DNA from: Thermoleophilaceae bacterium
GTDB taxonomy: Bacteria > Actinomycetota > Thermoleophilia > Solirubrobacterales > Thermoleophilaceae
Reading direction: 5' to 3'
DNA: 36,049 nt
Assembly (NCBI GenBank): GCA_036378175.1
Contig: DASUWY010000020.1
Location: forward strand, 1 to 36,049
In this document: positions 34,987 through 36,049 of the stretch, piece after piece
Layout of the letters: each line of letters begins with the position of its first letter
How positions within the stretch are numbered: the stretch's first letter is position 1
Made by a program: the position numbers and the translations under genes
Notes under the pieces: generated by a model
Databases searched by the model: none
Seen by the model: the letters and a program-made list of their open reading frames with translations, nothing else
What the model was told of the DNA's origin: nothing

Positions 34987-36049
34987 CTAACCGGCCGCGG
35001 CGCAGAACGCCTCGTAGTCCGGGAAGACGCCCATCTCGTCGTCCGAGATCTCGCTCGGATCGCGCGAGCACACCGGGCAGTCCGGATCGCGGCGCACCTT
35101 CAGCTCCGTGAAGCTGGCGGCGAGCGCGTCGTAAAGGAGCAGGCGACCGATGAGCGGCTCGCCGCTGCCCACGATCAGCTTGATCACCTCGGTGGACTGG
35201 AGCAGCCCCATGGTGCCCGGCAGCACGCCCAGCACGCCGTTGGCGCCGCAGGACGGAGCCAGCTCCGCCGGCGGAGGCGTGGGATACAGGCAGCGGTAGC
35301 ACGGGCCCTCGTGCGGAGCGAACACCGAGAGCTGCCCGTCGAAGCCGAGGATGGAGGCCGACACCACCGGGATGCCGAGGCGCACCGTCGCGTCGTTCAG
35401 GAGGTAGCGCGTTGGGAAGTTGTCCACACCGTCGACGATCACGTCGTAGCCCTCGATGATCTCCATGATGTTGGAGGCGTCGAGGCGCGTCTGGTACTTC
35501 ACGACGTTCACGTCCGGGTTGATCTCCTTGATGGCGATCTCCGCGGAGTCGACCTTGGGCATGCCGATGCGGTCGTCCGAGTGGGCGACCTGGCGCTGGA
35601 GGTTGGAGAGGTCGACCACGTCGTTGTCGACGATGCCGAGCGTTCCGACGCCCGCGGCCGCCAGGTAGAGCGCGGCCGGTGAGCCGAGCCCGCCGGCGCC
35701 GAGCAGCAGCACCTTCGCGTCGAGCAGCTTCATCTGCCCCTCGAGCCCGATCTCCGGGACGAGCATGTGGCGCGAGTACCGCTCGCGCTGCTCGGCGGTG
35801 AGCGCGCGCGGGACCTCGACGTCGTAGCCGCGGTCCTTCCAGAGGGTGATGCCGCCCCGCATGGACGCGACGTCCTCGTAGCCGAGCAGCTCCTGAAGCG
35901 TCTGGGCCGCGAAGGCCGAGCGGTTGCCGGACGCGCAGTAGAGGACGACCGGCTGCGAGCGGTCGCTGACGGCGCCTTCGATGCGCGTCTCGAGGTGCCC
36001 CCGCGGGACGTGGATCGCACCCGGGAGGTGCGCCTCCTCGAACTCGTGC
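34987..36049 (-). CDS. moeZ: Rhodanese-E1 fusion, MoeZ/MoeB-type CysO-activating enzyme (5' end outside window)
   Basis: At least 353 residues; translation enters from base 36048. The first 75 or so residues are a rhodanese domain with AHLPGAIHVPRGHLETRI and the active loop YCASGNRSAF, whose Cys carries the persulfide. The E1 domain follows: RYSRHMLVPEIGLEGQMKLL, the ATP loop LLLGAGGLGSPAALYLAAAG, DNDVVDLSNLQRQ, and DGVDNFPTRYLLND. Two zinc pairs, CYRC and CPVC, are in place, and SCGANGVLGVLPG holds the conserved Cys near the active site. M. tuberculosis MoeZ and human MOCS3 carry rhodanese at the C terminus; here it comes first. It activates CysO and probably also MoaD-like carriers. An internal ATG at 35862 gives a shorter E1-only reading, but the frame is open and coding upstream. 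Confidence 0.9.
   Translation of the reverse strand, partial: HEFEEAHLPGAIHVPRGHLETRIEGAVSDRSQPVVLYCASGNRSAFAAQTLQELLGYEDVASMRGGITLWKDRGYDVEVPRALTAEQRERYSRHMLVPEIGLEGQMKLLDAKVLLLGAGGLGSPAALYLAAAGVGTLGIVDNDVVDLSNLQRQVAHSDDRIGMPKVDSAEIAIKEINPDVNVVKYQTRLDASNIMEIIEGYDVIVDGVDNFPTRYLLNDATVRLGIPVVSASILGFDGQLSVFAPHEGPCYRCLYPTPPPAELAPSCGANGVLGVLPGTMGLLQSTEVIKLIVGSGEPLIGRLLLYDALAASFTELKVRRDPDCPVCSRDPSEISDDEMGVFPDYEAFCAAAG

Noticed and set aside
34695-36049. Molybdopterin synthesis (moaD-moeB) as the main role of the carrier pair
   Set aside because: Sequence of the carrier matches CysO, and cysM and mec are close; no moaE or other moa gene is present, although the E1 could also serve MoaD.

Overview
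The window reads as chromosome of a high-GC Gram-positive-type bacterium, most likely an actinobacterium of the Thermoleophilia/Solirubrobacterales kind. The basis is the very high GC at third codon positions, frequent GTG starts, a mycobacterial-type CysO/CysM/Mec/MoeZ cysteine pathway, a BTAD-domain regulator, MMPL transport, and a secreted Ala/Lys/Arg-rich protein ending its repeat with a NAxxLGGxxAxxY-like tail. The lineage is inference; no rRNA or marker tree is available. No tRNA, rRNA, CRISPR array, insertion sequence, phage or integration signature was seen.

Layout. 1-529: end of a formate/nitrite transporter broken by a one-base frameshift. 526-3172: a MarR repressor divergent from an MMPL efflux pump, with a clear dyad between them. 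3203-4273: an AbrB-family membrane protein. 4266-6385: a two-component flavin monooxygenase (HpaB-like oxygenase plus HpaC-like reductase), divergent from a 1010-residue STAND ATPase with a C-terminal winged helix and BTAD (6470-9502). The gap between them carries a long dyad and a heptamer tandem repeat. 9537-10982: a glycosyltransferase and a zinc-ribbon protein. 10936-13447: a histone-deacetylase-like amidohydrolase head to head with L-aspartate oxidase (nadB). 13610-14029: a small zinc-knuckle protein. 14143-17603: hyuA-hyuB. 17615-19464: two coupled envelope proteins, one with a VWA domain. 19476-21101: a beta-hydroxyacid dehydrogenase and a DUF1802 protein. 21255-25701: a secreted penicillin-acylase homologue, a secreted repeat protein with a structured leader, and a gluzincin-type putative peptidase. 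25676-28068: two translationally coupled acyl-CoA dehydrogenases, divergent from a class II glutamine amidotransferase (28114-28971). 28975-31294: small membrane, GT-C-like and zinc-ribbon proteins.

The right end (31263-36049) is the most coherent biology. It holds the JAMM protease Mec, cysteine synthase CysM, the ubiquitin-like sulfur carrier CysO and an E1-like activating enzyme fused to a rhodanese domain, interleaved with tatA, lepB and a gamma-glutamylcyclotransferase-like gene. Together they should activate CysO, load it with sulfur, transfer the sulfur to O-phosphoserine, and release cysteine from the carrier. Two details depart from the Mycobacterium tuberculosis prototype. The carrier ends Gly-Gly-Arg rather than Gly-Gly, so it may need trimming. 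The rhodanese domain precedes the E1 domain instead of following it.

Across the window many genes lack a Shine-Dalgarno sequence but have a TANNNT box (often TAGSCT) 6-8 bases before the start codon, which suggests widespread leaderless transcription. Seven of eight convergent gene pairs overlap or end within 3 bases of each other.
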